Source: Treponema denticola (GTDB lineage Bacteria > Spirochaetota > Spirochaetia > Treponematales > Treponemataceae). From it: a DNA stretch of 64,000 nucleotides. The notes beneath the pieces are model-generated. The model worked only from the letters and a program-made list of their open reading frames with translations. It did not search any database and was not told the DNA's origin. Positions 28,062 to 36,718 of the stretch are shown here, in pieces. Position numbers and translations under genes: made by a program. Position 1 is the first letter of the stretch. Every line of letters begins with the position of its first letter. The stretch lies in the NCBI RefSeq assembly GCF_024400535.1, contig NZ_CP038800.1, forward strand, positions 2,852,001 through 2,916,000. Reading direction: 5' to 3'.

Positions 28062-28640
28062 TTAATCTTTAATGATAACACGAAATGTACCCGGAACAAT
28101 AGACGCTTCAAAAGCTTTTTGAGCTTCCTCAAAATGGAATTTTTTAGCAATCAAAGGTTTACAATTAATTATACCTGTAGATAATAATCTGTTTGCAGTA
28201 TAAAAATTTTTTTCATCGGGACTGATTGCTCCTCCCGTTAACACAATCTCACTTCTATGCAGCATTTGAGGACTAATAAGAATGGGAGAATCCGGATGCA
28301 TTGAACTGTATTGAATCATCCTTCCGAATTTTTCTCCATCTGCACAAAGTTTTGCAAGATATTTAAGGCTATGCTCATTATCCGTAGAGCCCGGATAACT
28401 CATACATAGCATAGAATCAGCTCCAACTCTTACAACATCTTCTGCCGAATACAATAGATCCAGCCTCTCCATATGCTTTAGTAATGAAGAGATACCTCCA
28501 TCAGCCCCTCCGGATACTGCTTCACATATCACACAGCCGGCATCATGTAAATCCGGAGACGGCATCATTGCTGCATGATCTAAAGCAAGCAGAAAGGCTC
28601 TTCCGTCACTACAAAAAATATTGTTCATCCTCCGCTTCAT
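28062..28640 (-). CDS. Chimeric protein: aldolase N-terminal part joined to alcohol dehydrogenase C-terminus
   Basis: The frame has 192 codons, with AAGGAGGG 5 bases before the ATG. Residues 1 to about 105 (FCSDGRAFLLALDHAAMMPSP, then VRVGADSMLCMSYPGS) read as a class I fructose-bisphosphate/DhnA-type aldolase with an internal loss after GGADGG. From about residue 108 (GRMIQYSSMHPDSPILI, HRSEIVLTGG) to the end it reads as the C-terminus of a zinc-dependent alcohol/sorbitol dehydrogenase. Neither part keeps its whole active site. This looks like an in-frame fusion left by a deletion between two adjacent genes, so activity is doubtful. Expression may persist because the ribosome site is intact. 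Confidence 0.65.
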   Translation of the reverse strand: MKRRMNNIFCSDGRAFLLALDHAAMMPSPDLHDAGCVICEAVSGGADGGISSLLKHMERLDLLYSAEDVVRVGADSMLCMSYPGSTDNEHSLKYLAKLCADGEKFGRMIQYSSMHPDSPILISPQMLHRSEIVLTGGAISPDEKNFYTANRLLSTGIINCKPLIAKKFHFEEAQKAFEASIVPGTFRVIIKD

Positions 28641-28679
28641 AAGCCCTCCTTTTATCTTAAAATCAAATCTATATAAGAA

Positions 28680-30068
28680 TCAATCGGCAGATACCCTTAT
28701 AATCAAGGCACCGGTTTTTCTGTCATGGAAGAATCGATTTATTTTTTCGTTTTCAATTTTTATAAGAGAGCCGTCTACATATTCTTTAAGCTTTGACCTT
28801 GAACCTTTTTTTTCGGTTAAGAGTAAAAAGCCTTTCTCGGAACAGGCATAACGGCCGATCTTTCCATCGCCAAGCTTTATTATTTCGGAGCTTATGCGTG
28901 CAAGGAAGTCTTTTTTTTCATTTTCAAATTCAGCCGGCTTTTCTTCTTCTCTGCAATATATAAAAGAAAGGCTTGCTCTGGTCTTTTCGAGTCTTGCGGC
29001 TTCAGAAAGCTCAACAAGTTTTGGAGGAGCATCATCTGCATAAAAAGAAAAATGACACCACTTATCCGAAGCTATAGGATATTTTATATTTTTTTGTTCA
29101 GGCATTTTTTTTCCGGGGATAGGGCAAATTCCTGCATGTGGGCAGGGAGAAATTATTTTATATTTTTTTTCGATAAAGTTTTTTCGCAAGGCCGAAACGA
29201 ATTCGCCGGCAAGGGGAATGCCTGGCTCAATTATCAAGGCTGCTCCGTTCTCTTGAATATAATGCCTAATGGTTCTTGCAGCTCTTTCAGCTTCACCTTC
29301 AATCTTAATTGAAGAATCCCAAAATATTTCGTTAAACATATTTGCACTTACAAAAAGGTTTACTTTTTCTTTTAAAGGAAGGCCGAAACTGCCGTTTAAC
29401 TTTGTAAGCTTCCAATTAGATGCTTGCTTTATTCCGGCCTTTTGATTTGTAAAGGCAAAAAGAGAATTAACCAAAGCTTCTCCTGCCGCCAAAGCCTTCC
29501 CCGAAATATCGGCACAATACCAATGAAGTTTTTTTGAACGCAGTTCAGGCTTGGCAATCCAAAAAGCACACATAAGGGTCATGGGCCCGCAGCCGAAATC
29601 TGCAATTATGTCTCCGTCCTTTAAATCAAAATCAAGATTGCCTATCAATTTTGAAATACGCACCAAGTTCCACCACATATAGTGGTAAATATAGGCCGTT
29701 AATTTTACGGGATTGTTTAGGTAATTTACTTTTCGCGAGCCTCTTTCATTTGTAAGCTCATGGAATAAGATGCGGATATCCTTTGGAACCGAAGCAGTTT
29801 GTTTTGAAGAAAGTTTTAGAGCATCTTTTATTATTAAATCAAAGGAATTTAAAAGAGCTTTTGTATCTTCATCATTTTCTTTAAAAATATTTTTGCCGGT
29901 ATTTTTTGTCTTTACAATCTTTACCGGAAACTCTTCCCTATTGTTTTTCTTTTCAGACCTCTTTTCTTTATTCAAGTCTTCATCAATTTCTTTCTTTTTT
30001 TGATGATGAATTTTTGCCTCATTCTTTTTTACAAATTTTTCGTAAAATGGTTTATTTTGTTCAGTCAT
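28680..30068 (-). CDS. Rsm22/METTL17-like methyltransferase with Cys cluster
   Basis: The protein has 462 residues. A Lys/Glu-rich N-terminal stretch (about 1-80) is followed by a class I SAM-methyltransferase core (IIADFGCGPMTLMCAFWIA near residue 160), then a four-Cys arrangement CPHAGICPIP...WCHFSFY near 325-355. That arrangement is typical of the Rsm22 family, which associates with the small ribosomal subunit; mitochondrial METTL17 binds an Fe-S cluster with such cysteines (from memory). It overlaps the MerR gene by 8 bases and is the last gene of the ptsI-der-merR operon. Confidence 0.8.
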   Translation of the reverse strand: MTEQNKPFYEKFVKKNEAKIHHQKKKEIDEDLNKEKRSEKKNNREEFPVKIVKTKNTGKNIFKENDEDTKALLNSFDLIIKDALKLSSKQTASVPKDIRILFHELTNERGSRKVNYLNNPVKLTAYIYHYMWWNLVRISKLIGNLDFDLKDGDIIADFGCGPMTLMCAFWIAKPELRSKKLHWYCADISGKALAAGEALVNSLFAFTNQKAGIKQASNWKLTKLNGSFGLPLKEKVNLFVSANMFNEIFWDSSIKIEGEAERAARTIRHYIQENGAALIIEPGIPLAGEFVSALRKNFIEKKYKIISPCPHAGICPIPGKKMPEQKNIKYPIASDKWCHFSFYADDAPPKLVELSEAARLEKTRASLSFIYCREEEKPAEFENEKKDFLARISSEIIKLGDGKIGRYACSEKGFLLLTEKKGSRSKLKEYVDGSLIKIENEKINRFFHDRKTGALIIRVSAD

Positions 30069-30378
30069 TTTTTTCTTCCCGTATAATTCCGTAAATATCT
30101 AAAAGCTGATCCCTAAGCTCGGATATTTTAGCCGTAAGGGAGCCTTGGGCTGCACTTTGATTTATTATTTCGGCAGCAGCTCCTTCAACCGTGTACTTTT
30201 TTTTATTTATTAAATAATCCAGCCGATAGATGATTCCCAAATCATGGGAGCTGTAAATACGCCTTCCGCCCAAATCTTTTTTAGGCTGCAAGATGGGGAC
30301 ATTCTCTTCCCAATATCTTAAAGTATGAGATTTTATCCCCGTAATTTTTTCAACTTCACCTATCGAAAAACCTCTCAT
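30061..30378 (-). CDS. MerR family transcriptional regulator
   Basis: The protein has 105 residues. A winged helix-turn-helix begins FSIGEVEKITGIKSHTLRYWE and continues RRIYSSHDLGIIYRL. It has only a short C-terminal helix and no metal-binding cysteines, so it is not a metal sensor. It lies between der and the Rsm22-like gene with 2-base and overlapping junctions, so it is co-transcribed with them. Its target is unknown. Confidence 0.88.
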   Translation of the reverse strand: MRGFSIGEVEKITGIKSHTLRYWEENVPILQPKKDLGGRRIYSSHDLGIIYRLDYLINKKKYTVEGAAAEIINQSAAQGSLTAKISELRDQLLDIYGIIREEKND

Positions 30379-30380
30379 TC

Positions 30381-31811
30381 CTAAAGCCTTTCTTCCCAGC
30401 GTTTTCGGCTTCCCTTAACTTTAAGTAAGATGGGAATCATTTCAAAACCTAAATCGCTTCTGATTTTATTTTGAATATACCTCATATAAGACTCGGTTAC
30501 ATAATCGGGCCTGTTTGAAAATAACAAAAATTCCGGCGGACGAGAACCTGTCTGCACAATGTACCTAAAGGTAAAGGCTGTTTGACGGCCTTGCGGAGGA
30601 GGAGCAGCTTGAAGCCAATCTTTTAAGGCAATGTTTAGAGCCGAGGTTTCTATTTTTTTATTTAGCTGCTCAAACATTTTGACGGCTGTGTTTAAAAGCT
30701 CTTTGATTCCCGTCCCCTCATTTGCCGAAATAGCAAGTACGGGAGCATAATCCATTTTGCCGAACATAACTTTTATGCGCTCTTCTTCATCCTTAAAAGC
30801 TTTTTTTGTTTGCTCCATCAAATCCCATTTATTTAAAACAAAGATAACGCCGAGGCCGCGGTTAGTTGCCTGCACTATAATTTTTTTATCCTGTTCTGTT
30901 AAGCCTTCTTGAACATCTATCAGATGAAAAACTATATCGGCATTGTCCATGCTTTTAATTGCACGCACTACGGAATAATATTCTATATCTTCGTTGACCT
31001 TTGCCTTGCGCCTTATTCCCGCAGTATCCTGAATAAGAAATTTTTTATTTTTATAAGAAAATTCGCCCTCAACAATATCGCGGGTAGTTCCTGCAACATT
31101 TGAAATTATCGAAGCGGAAGAACCTGTAAGATAATTTGCCAATGTTGACTTCCCCGTATTGGGTTTACCGACAATCGTAATTCTTATTGTATCATCTTCT
31201 TCAAGTTCTTCTACATTGCTAAAATCAAGACCGGCTGTCAACTCTTCAGCCAGATCCGAAATATTATCGCCGTGTTCGGCACTTATGCAGGTCAAGGATT
31301 TAAAGCCGTAAGAGTAATAGTTGCAAGCCTCTGCCATGAGTCTTCCGCCCTCAGTCTTATTTACGGCAACAACCAGCTTATTAAAATATGGCCGTAAAAA
31401 TTGAATAAACTCTTCGTCTTCCGCAGTTGCAAGACCTGCATCGAGAAGAAGCAAAATCCTGTCGGCTTTTTTTAAAGTGGAAATAGTTTTTTCCATAACA
31501 AGTTCATCTATTGTATCTTCAAATTTATCGCCGCTCCTTGTAAGTTTAAAGCCGCCCGTATCTACAAGCATAACAGGAAGGCCGTTTATAATCGCCTGTG
31601 CTTCGACGGGATCGCGGGTTACGCCGGGAGCCGGATCGGTAATGGAACGGCGCTTTCTTAAAAAGCGGTTAAACAATGTAGACTTGCCGACATTGGGCCG
31701 GCCTACAATGGCTATCAGAGGAATGTTTTTATATTTTTTTTGATGAGAAAATTCCGAGTTATCTGAACTTATATTTTCTTCATCAATAATTTCATCTTTA
31801 GTTTTCGGCAT
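30381..31811 (-). CDS. der: Ribosome-assembly GTPase Der (EngA)
   Basis: The protein has 476 residues with two tandem GTPase domains. The first has GRPNVGKSTLFN and DTGGF; the second has GKPNTGKSTLAN, DTAGIRRKAK and NKWDLM. A C-terminal KH-like domain includes NRPDYVTESYMRYI. It is needed for 50S subunit maturation. Its start overlaps the end of ptsI by 14 bases. Confidence 0.96.
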   Translation of the reverse strand: MPKTKDEIIDEENISSDNSEFSHQKKYKNIPLIAIVGRPNVGKSTLFNRFLRKRRSITDPAPGVTRDPVEAQAIINGLPVMLVDTGGFKLTRSGDKFEDTIDELVMEKTISTLKKADRILLLLDAGLATAEDEEFIQFLRPYFNKLVVAVNKTEGGRLMAEACNYYSYGFKSLTCISAEHGDNISDLAEELTAGLDFSNVEELEEDDTIRITIVGKPNTGKSTLANYLTGSSASIISNVAGTTRDIVEGEFSYKNKKFLIQDTAGIRRKAKVNEDIEYYSVVRAIKSMDNADIVFHLIDVQEGLTEQDKKIIVQATNRGLGVIFVLNKWDLMEQTKKAFKDEEERIKVMFGKMDYAPVLAISANEGTGIKELLNTAVKMFEQLNKKIETSALNIALKDWLQAAPPPQGRQTAFTFRYIVQTGSRPPEFLLFSNRPDYVTESYMRYIQNKIRSDLGFEMIPILLKVKGSRKRWEERL

Positions 31812-33582
31812 AATATTTCTCCAATGCTTTTTGTACCTCTGCTTTTATTTGAGATGCGGAATTTAATTTTTTAATTTTTTCATATAAGGCTTCCGCATCC
31901 TTGACATTTACGGACTGCATAAACTTTTGCATTTTTAAAATTTTTCCGGCAGGCATACTGAAATGTCTCAAGCCCATTCCTAAAAGTAAAAAGGCTGCAT
32001 CTTCATGCGAGGCCATTTCTCCGCACATAGAAACCAAATGCCCTACCTGTTCTTTTATAAACCTTTGTGCATCGATAACGTTTTTGATAAGCCGCAAAAC
32101 GGCCGGTTCAAAATAATTTGCAAGATAAGCGACCTTTGTGTTTTCCCTGTCTGCCGCCATCGTGTATTGAATAAGATCGTTTGTTCCGATAGAAAAGAAA
32201 TCCAGATAAGGAGCATAGAGGTCGGCAGCTACAGCCGTGGAGGGAACTTCAACCATAATTCCGACATTAACTTTTTCAATTATTTTTTTCCCGGCAGCAT
32301 TACATTCAAGTTTACATTCTTCGATTATTTTTTTAACTTCAATAATTTCTTCAATGTTTGAAATCATCGGAATCAAAAGAAAAACATTCCCGAAAACTCC
32401 GGCCCGCAGGATAGCCTTTATTTGAGTTTTAAATACTTCTTTTCTTTCTATGCAATAACGGACAGCCCGCCAGCCGAGTAGAGGATTTTTTTCACGCAAA
32501 GTTTCCTGCTCATCAATCATCTTGTCGGCACCCACATCGAAGGTTCGAATAATTACGGGCTTTTTGCCCATAGCCTCAACAACTTTTCTATAGGCTTCAA
32601 ACTGAGTATCTTCATCGGGAATTTTACCGTCCTCTAAAAATAAAAACTCGGAACGGAAAAGACCTATACCGTTTGATATGGTAACGAATTTATTTTCAAT
32701 TTCTTCAGGGAAGGCAATATTCACATTTACCGAAACCTTAACTCCATCCTTTGTTGTGATTGAAAGACGCTCAGTATAATTTTTTTGAGCTTCTAAGAGT
32801 TCCTTAATTTCAGCATTTCTTTTTTCAATACGGCTCTCATATTCTTTTATAAGAGTCTTGGAAGGGTTAAATAAAACAAAGCCTCCGTCCGCATCGAGAG
32901 CCGCGGGCATATTGGTTCGGGCAAAATCCATACAGTTTTTTACACCTACGAGCATGGGAATATCCCAAGCACGGGCCATAATCGAAATATGGCTGGTAAC
33001 GCCGCCCTCTTCCATAATTATACCGCTCACTCCCGCATTTTTTACCAAGAGAGCCTCGGAGGGCTTTATCAGCTTGGCTGCAATAATCGCACCCTTTGGA
33101 ACCTTTGTAAATCGGGAATCCCTTGCTCCTTGTTTAAGGAGATGAACAAAAACGGATTCAAAGGCATCTTGAATATCTACAGCTCTTGCGCTAAGGTATT
33201 CATCTCCGGCTGTTTGCAGCATTGCAACGGTTTCGTCCAATTTTCTTTTTAAAACAAACTCGGCATTCATCCTTGTTTTTTTGATATCGGCAAAAACGGA
33301 ATCCAAAAAGGCCGTATCCGACAACATAAGAATGTGGGTTGATATAATATCTTCACCGGTCTTGTCGTTTTCGCTTTTTTCTACATCAGATGATGAAGAT
33401 ATCAGTTCCGAAAGCTCGTTTTTTGCCTTTTCCACGGCACCGGTCAATCTCGATTTTTGCAAATCAATTTCATTTTCAGATATGGAATAAGAAGGAATCA
33501 CCGTTTCAGGCTGTTCCATTATACAATACAGCGGTCCGGCGGCTAAACCGTCGGAGGCTATGAGTCCGTTAAGTTTTTTCAT
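31798..33582 (-). CDS. ptsI: PTS enzyme I (phosphoenolpyruvate-protein phosphotransferase)
   Basis: The protein has 594 residues, a normal length. The phosphohistidine lies in GGVTSHISIMARAWDIP (near residue 195). The PEP-binding TIM-barrel half has GIGLFRSEFLF, RTFDVGADKM, GTNDLIQYTMAADR and the catalytic Cys in SMCGEMA. It transfers phosphate from PEP to HPr. No sugar-specific PTS genes are near, and some treponemes keep the PTS mainly for regulation. The start has no ribosome site, and a good promoter ends 9 bases upstream. Confidence 0.95.
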   Translation of the reverse strand: MKKLNGLIASDGLAAGPLYCIMEQPETVIPSYSISENEIDLQKSRLTGAVEKAKNELSELISSSSDVEKSENDKTGEDIISTHILMLSDTAFLDSVFADIKKTRMNAEFVLKRKLDETVAMLQTAGDEYLSARAVDIQDAFESVFVHLLKQGARDSRFTKVPKGAIIAAKLIKPSEALLVKNAGVSGIIMEEGGVTSHISIMARAWDIPMLVGVKNCMDFARTNMPAALDADGGFVLFNPSKTLIKEYESRIEKRNAEIKELLEAQKNYTERLSITTKDGVKVSVNVNIAFPEEIENKFVTISNGIGLFRSEFLFLEDGKIPDEDTQFEAYRKVVEAMGKKPVIIRTFDVGADKMIDEQETLREKNPLLGWRAVRYCIERKEVFKTQIKAILRAGVFGNVFLLIPMISNIEEIIEVKKIIEECKLECNAAGKKIIEKVNVGIMVEVPSTAVAADLYAPYLDFFSIGTNDLIQYTMAADRENTKVAYLANYFEPAVLRLIKNVIDAQRFIKEQVGHLVSMCGEMASHEDAAFLLLGMGLRHFSMPAGKILKMQKFMQSVNVKDAEALYEKIKKLNSASQIKAEVQKALEKYYAEN

Positions 33583-33591
33583 ACTGTCTTT

Positions 33592-33620
33592 ATTATAGTA
33601 GAAAATGAGGGGATTGGCAA
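33592..33620 (-). promoter_or_regulatory. Promoter of the ptsI operon with a very short leader
   Basis: On the minus strand TTGCCA (33620-33615), a 17-base spacer and TATAAT (33597-33592) lie 9 bases before the ATG, which predicts a leader of 0-3 bases. Confidence 0.6.
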
Positions 33621-33627
33621 CTTGTTA

Positions 33628-33719
33628 GGGGAGGAAAGACACTTTTTCGGATAAAAGTTTCTTTCCTCCCCTATAACCCCTCCTATCTTCAAAAGAACCG
33701 CTTAGGGCTCTGCCCTAAG
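33628..33719 (-). repeat. Dispersed two-hairpin element, copy 2
   Basis: GGGGAGGAAAG (33628-33638) pairs with CTTTCCTCCCC (33661-33671) around a 22-base loop, as in copy 1. The conserved ACCCCTCCTATCTT follows, then CTTAGGG (33701-33707) with CCCTAAG (33713-33719). The inner stem and second hairpin differ in sequence from copy 1 but still pair. It lies just upstream of the ptsI promoter. The rest of the 33583-33884 gap holds nothing recognised. Confidence 0.75.
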
Positions 33720-33884
33720 AACCCAGTGTTTTTACAAAGGTTTTGATGGTTTTTTAGTTGAGATTTCAAACATAGGGATTGGGATATGTGTAAAGGTTCA
33801 AATAAAGAAGCCATTGCTATTATCTCAAGGCATCATTCTATTTATTTTTTTACATCATAGACCGATACATAATTTATACACAAT

Positions 33885-34145
33885 ATGCCCGATATATCAG
33901 CTGCCGTTTTATCATATTTAGAAACACTTTCCCGCAAAGACCTTATCGAATTGATACATTCTTTCGTGTTGACACATGAAGATATCCGACTTGCCCTTGA
34001 AGAAAAAAGCGGCATGGAAAACACAAAAAACCAAAACGATGCCGTTACCGTATATGGTCTGCAATTCGGAAATTACGTCAGCTATAGAAGCGAAAATTAT
34101 AAAATAAGCCGACATATCCCGACTAAAGAATATCGGGGTTCTTGA
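33885..34145 (+). CDS. Hypothetical 86-residue protein, uncertain
   Basis: The frame MPDISAAVLSYLETLSRKDLIELI resembles the helical tail of some SWIM-domain proteins, but it has no ribosome site and an unusual end. It could be a remnant. Frames on the opposite strand across the same region are no better. Confidence 0.3.
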   Translation: MPDISAAVLSYLETLSRKDLIELIHSFVLTHEDIRLALEEKSGMENTKNQNDAVTVYGLQFGNYVSYRSENYKISRHIPTKEYRGS

Positions 34146-34163
34146 TTTATGCTCAACAGGTTT

Positions 34164-34577
34164 TTACCCCATAGCTCCTACTATAGAAGAGCCTCCGATT
34201 TTTTTCCATATATCCCGAATGCCGAAGTTTTCCGTTTTGGAAACTTTGCCGTTGCTGTAAAGATAAAAAGCCGGAAATAAGTCTGAATTCACTAAAATCA
34301 GTTTTTCTTTGCCGCCTTTCAGATTCCAGTAACACATTTCCCAGTAGTAGACATCTCCTACGGCTTTAAAACTCAAGTAGCGGTTTTCCTCATCGTATAC
34401 TTCAATAAGCGGATTGAAACCATCGCTGCGTTTTATTTCGTTCAATGTAGGCAAAAATGCCGCATCGGGCAAGCGCATCAGCAGGTCTTTCAGCGTTCCT
34501 GCTTTTTCTGCAAAAACACCTGAAGTACCTACAGTTAAAATAGTAATGGACATAATTAATATAATTTTTCTTTTCAT
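34164..34577 (-). CDS. Secreted hypothetical protein
   Basis: The protein has 137 residues, with a signal peptide MKRKIILIMSITILTVGTSGVFA and predicted cleavage after FA. The mature part has aromatic, strand-like segments (YLSFKAVGDVYYWEMCYWNL) with no recognised family. GGAGGAG precedes the ATG at 34577. It lies directly downstream of the IS110-type transposase on the same strand. Confidence 0.65.
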   Translation of the reverse strand: MKRKIILIMSITILTVGTSGVFAEKAGTLKDLLMRLPDAAFLPTLNEIKRSDGFNPLIEVYDEENRYLSFKAVGDVYYWEMCYWNLKGGKEKLILVNSDLFPAFYLYSNGKVSKTENFGIRDIWKKIGGSSIVGAMG

Positions 34578-34650
34578 ATCTCCTCCCATAAAAAGTCAAC
34601 AAACAAAATCGACTTTCTTAAAAAAAATTAAAATAGATGGCAGATAAAAA

Positions 34651-35739
34651 TTAAACTGCAAGATTCATACGGTTGTATGTTCCTTTCATCTTTTCACAGT
34701 CAAAATCTTCTTTATTGCTGAGCATTGCCCATACAATCTCTGCCAACTTCCTCGCAGCGGCTATGATTGACTTTCCGCTGCCCTTATGTGTTTTCATATA
34801 TTCATAACGCTGCATTAAACGCCAACAGGCAGTATCTTTGCAACGTCTTATACCCATTACCAATTGTACAAAGCTCACTCTTAATTCCTGCGGGCCTCGC
34901 TTCGTAATTTTTCCATGCCTAATACTTTCATTAGAATCAGACACCCATGGAACAAGTCCGCAAAAGGCTGCATATTTTTTTGCACTTGCAAACCTTCCCA
35001 TATCCTCAGTATAGGCTCTTATAGTCCATGCCGTTATCTTTCCACAACCTCGTATACTCAAAAGACGATTTACCATTTGATCATCCTTTGTCAATTCTGT
35101 AAGTTGTTTTTCTATTATCTTGACACTTTCTTCCATTTGCCTTATAATTTCAAACATCAGTTGTACTGATTGTGCCTCGAGCACGTTGTCGTTATTCGAC
35201 TCAAGGACGTCCAGAACTCTCTGGCGTCCTTTTTTACTTTGTAGGCTCCTGCTTTCATCTTTTAGCCCCATACTTACCAAAAGAGCATGAACTTCATTCT
35301 TTTGACCTACTATCGAGCGAACCAGCCTTTCCCTAGACTTTAAAAGCCGCCTCATATTTTCAGTTTCTTTACTGCAAAGATAGCTTTCAGGTAGCATGTC
35401 TTTTGAAAGAAACTCTGAAATTGTACAAGCATCATGCTTATCAGTTTTTTTAGCAGATTCAGTTATAACCTTGAACTTCAAAGTATTTATGACTGTAACT
35501 TCTGCTCCGGCTTTTTCTACCTCGTGTTTGAAAAAACGGGTGTTCCCTGTTGATTCAACTCCAATTTTTACAACAGCTCCGATTTCTTTGTAAGCTTTTA
35601 TTCTTGTCATAAAGTCGGCATAACCTTTGTCATCAGTTTTATATTGTCTTATCTGATTTAGGGTTTCAGACCTTTCTTCCGTTCTTACATGAACTGTAAA
35701 CTGTGTTTTGTGCAAATCCACGCCAATAAAAAATGTCAT
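34651..35739 (-). CDS. IS110 family transposase
   Basis: The protein has 362 residues. The N-terminal RuvC-like DEDD domain shows D8 in FIGVDLHKTQF, E62 in IGVESTGN, and D100/D103 in KKTDKHDAC. The C-terminal Tnp_20 domain has RLLSIRGCGKITAW and a Ser-containing HKGSGKSIIAAARKLA. IS110 enzymes move without terminal inverted repeats and use an RNA from their non-coding end as guide. AGGGAGG lies 5 bases before the ATG. The gene is intact, with a long structured non-coding stretch upstream. Element ends cannot be fixed by eye. Confidence 0.93.
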   Translation of the reverse strand: MTFFIGVDLHKTQFTVHVRTEERSETLNQIRQYKTDDKGYADFMTRIKAYKEIGAVVKIGVESTGNTRFFKHEVEKAGAEVTVINTLKFKVITESAKKTDKHDACTISEFLSKDMLPESYLCSKETENMRRLLKSRERLVRSIVGQKNEVHALLVSMGLKDESRSLQSKKGRQRVLDVLESNNDNVLEAQSVQLMFEIIRQMEESVKIIEKQLTELTKDDQMVNRLLSIRGCGKITAWTIRAYTEDMGRFASAKKYAAFCGLVPWVSDSNESIRHGKITKRGPQELRVSFVQLVMGIRRCKDTACWRLMQRYEYMKTHKGSGKSIIAAARKLAEIVWAMLSNKEDFDCEKMKGTYNRMNLAV

Positions 35740-35749
35740 TTCGACCTCC

Positions 35750-35930
35750 CTCCCTTTGTGTTTCAGCGGAAAGTCTTTTCGGTAATATATTCCAATCTCC
35801 CATTCAGTCTTTAACGACTACTGTATGATGCGGCAAAAGCTCTTCATTCTCCCATTCGGAGGTCATTGCCTCCACTAAACATGACGAACTATTGCCTGGT
35901 TTCCACTGAACTTCTTTTTAGTTCAGTTTA
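35750..35930 (-). ncRNA. Candidate bridge RNA of the IS110 element
   Basis: This non-coding stretch immediately upstream of the transposase has several hairpins when read on the minus strand: ACTGAACT (35905-35912) with AGTTCAGT (35920-35927), and GGAGG (35858-35862) with CCTCC (35869-35873). The 10-mer TCTCCCATTC occurs twice, at 35796-35805 and 35848-35857. Bridge RNAs of IS110-group elements come from this position and have two loops that share a core. The exact ends and loops are inference. Confidence 0.5.
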
Positions 35931-36123
35931 TCACATTACCGTTTGTTTGTTTACTATTTTATCATACCTCCCATTTATCGGCTATTTTATACCCGCTATA
36001 TTCTGACAATATAATATGAGCCCTTTATCGTCAAGTAACTAAGGGATGCTTTAGTAATAATTAACGAAACTGTGTTATGTTCTTTAAATTTTGATTTTTT
36101 TTCATAAAAAATCAGAAGTTCTA

Positions 36124-36194
36124 TTGACATTACAAACAGTTTGTTGTATATTATAGCTGTAAGTTAATTAGAACAACAGTTCGAATAACTTACA
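36124..36194 (+). promoter_or_regulatory. Promoter and two palindromic operators of the ADP-ribosylation operon
   Basis: TTGACA (36124-36129), a 17-base spacer and TATATT (36147-36152) form a near-consensus promoter. The spacer contains the perfect palindrome ACAAAC-A-GTTTGT (36132-36144). Just downstream TGTAAGTTA (36158-36166) is inverted as TAACTTACA (36186-36194). These could be binding sites for the Rrf2 regulator encoded last in the operon. The rest of the gap back to the transposase is the IS110 upstream region. Confidence 0.7.
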
Positions 36195-36224
36195 CAGACA
36201 CCGGGCATTTTTAATGAGGTTGTA

Positions 36225-36710
36225 ATGGAAAGGAAACTAAGTATAAACGATATCGCAGCATATCTTGATGAAATAGGCTTACAGTATATGGCTACAATCG
36301 GGCTTGACGGAAAGCCGAAAGTGCGTCCGGTTCAGTATATGATTTTGCGTGATGATAAATTATGGTTCTGTACAAACAGCGAAAAGGCGATGTATGCGGA
36401 ATTGCAAAAATCGCCGTTTATGGATTTGTGCGGAAGCCGTCTGCAGAAAGATGAAATTACAACAGCGTGGATTCGGTTCAGTGCAGAAGTTGTATTTCCG
36501 GCAGAAAGTGAAGAAATCCGCGGGATTAAAAAGGCAATAATGCAAAAAAGCAAGATTGTTCGAGAACTTTATCATAACAACCAAGAACATCCATTGTTCA
36601 AAGTTTTTTATTTGAAGAATATCTGCGGTTCACTGAATAATCTTGGTCATGTAAAAGGTTTGGAAGAGCGAAATGATTTTTCAAAGCCGATAGAGTTTTC
36701 TTTTCAGTAG
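36225..36710 (+). CDS. Pyridoxamine 5'-phosphate oxidase-like flavoprotein
   Basis: The protein has 161 residues with the FMN-binding split-barrel pattern of the PNPOx-like family: YMATIGLDGKPKVRPVQYMI, then KLWFCTNSEKAMY. The family includes FMN- or F420-dependent reductases, and a true PNP oxidase is unlikely at this length and sequence. It is the first gene of an operon with macrodomain, sirtuin and Rrf2 genes (8-base gap to the next). GAGG lies 7 bases before the ATG. Confidence 0.82.
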   Translation: MERKLSINDIAAYLDEIGLQYMATIGLDGKPKVRPVQYMILRDDKLWFCTNSEKAMYAELQKSPFMDLCGSRLQKDEITTAWIRFSAEVVFPAESEEIRGIKKAIMQKSKIVRELYHNNQEHPLFKVFYLKNICGSLNNLGHVKGLEERNDFSKPIEFSFQ

Positions 36711-36718
36711 GGTGAATT

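Noticed and set aside
28062-28640. Intact sorbitol dehydrogenase or intact aldolase
   Set aside because: Only the C-terminal part of one and the N-terminal part of the other are present.
34599-35953. ACAAACAAA near 34600 and its inverse near 35940 as terminal repeats of the IS110 element
   Set aside because: IS110-group elements lack terminal inverted repeats, and the match is short, low-complexity and imperfect.
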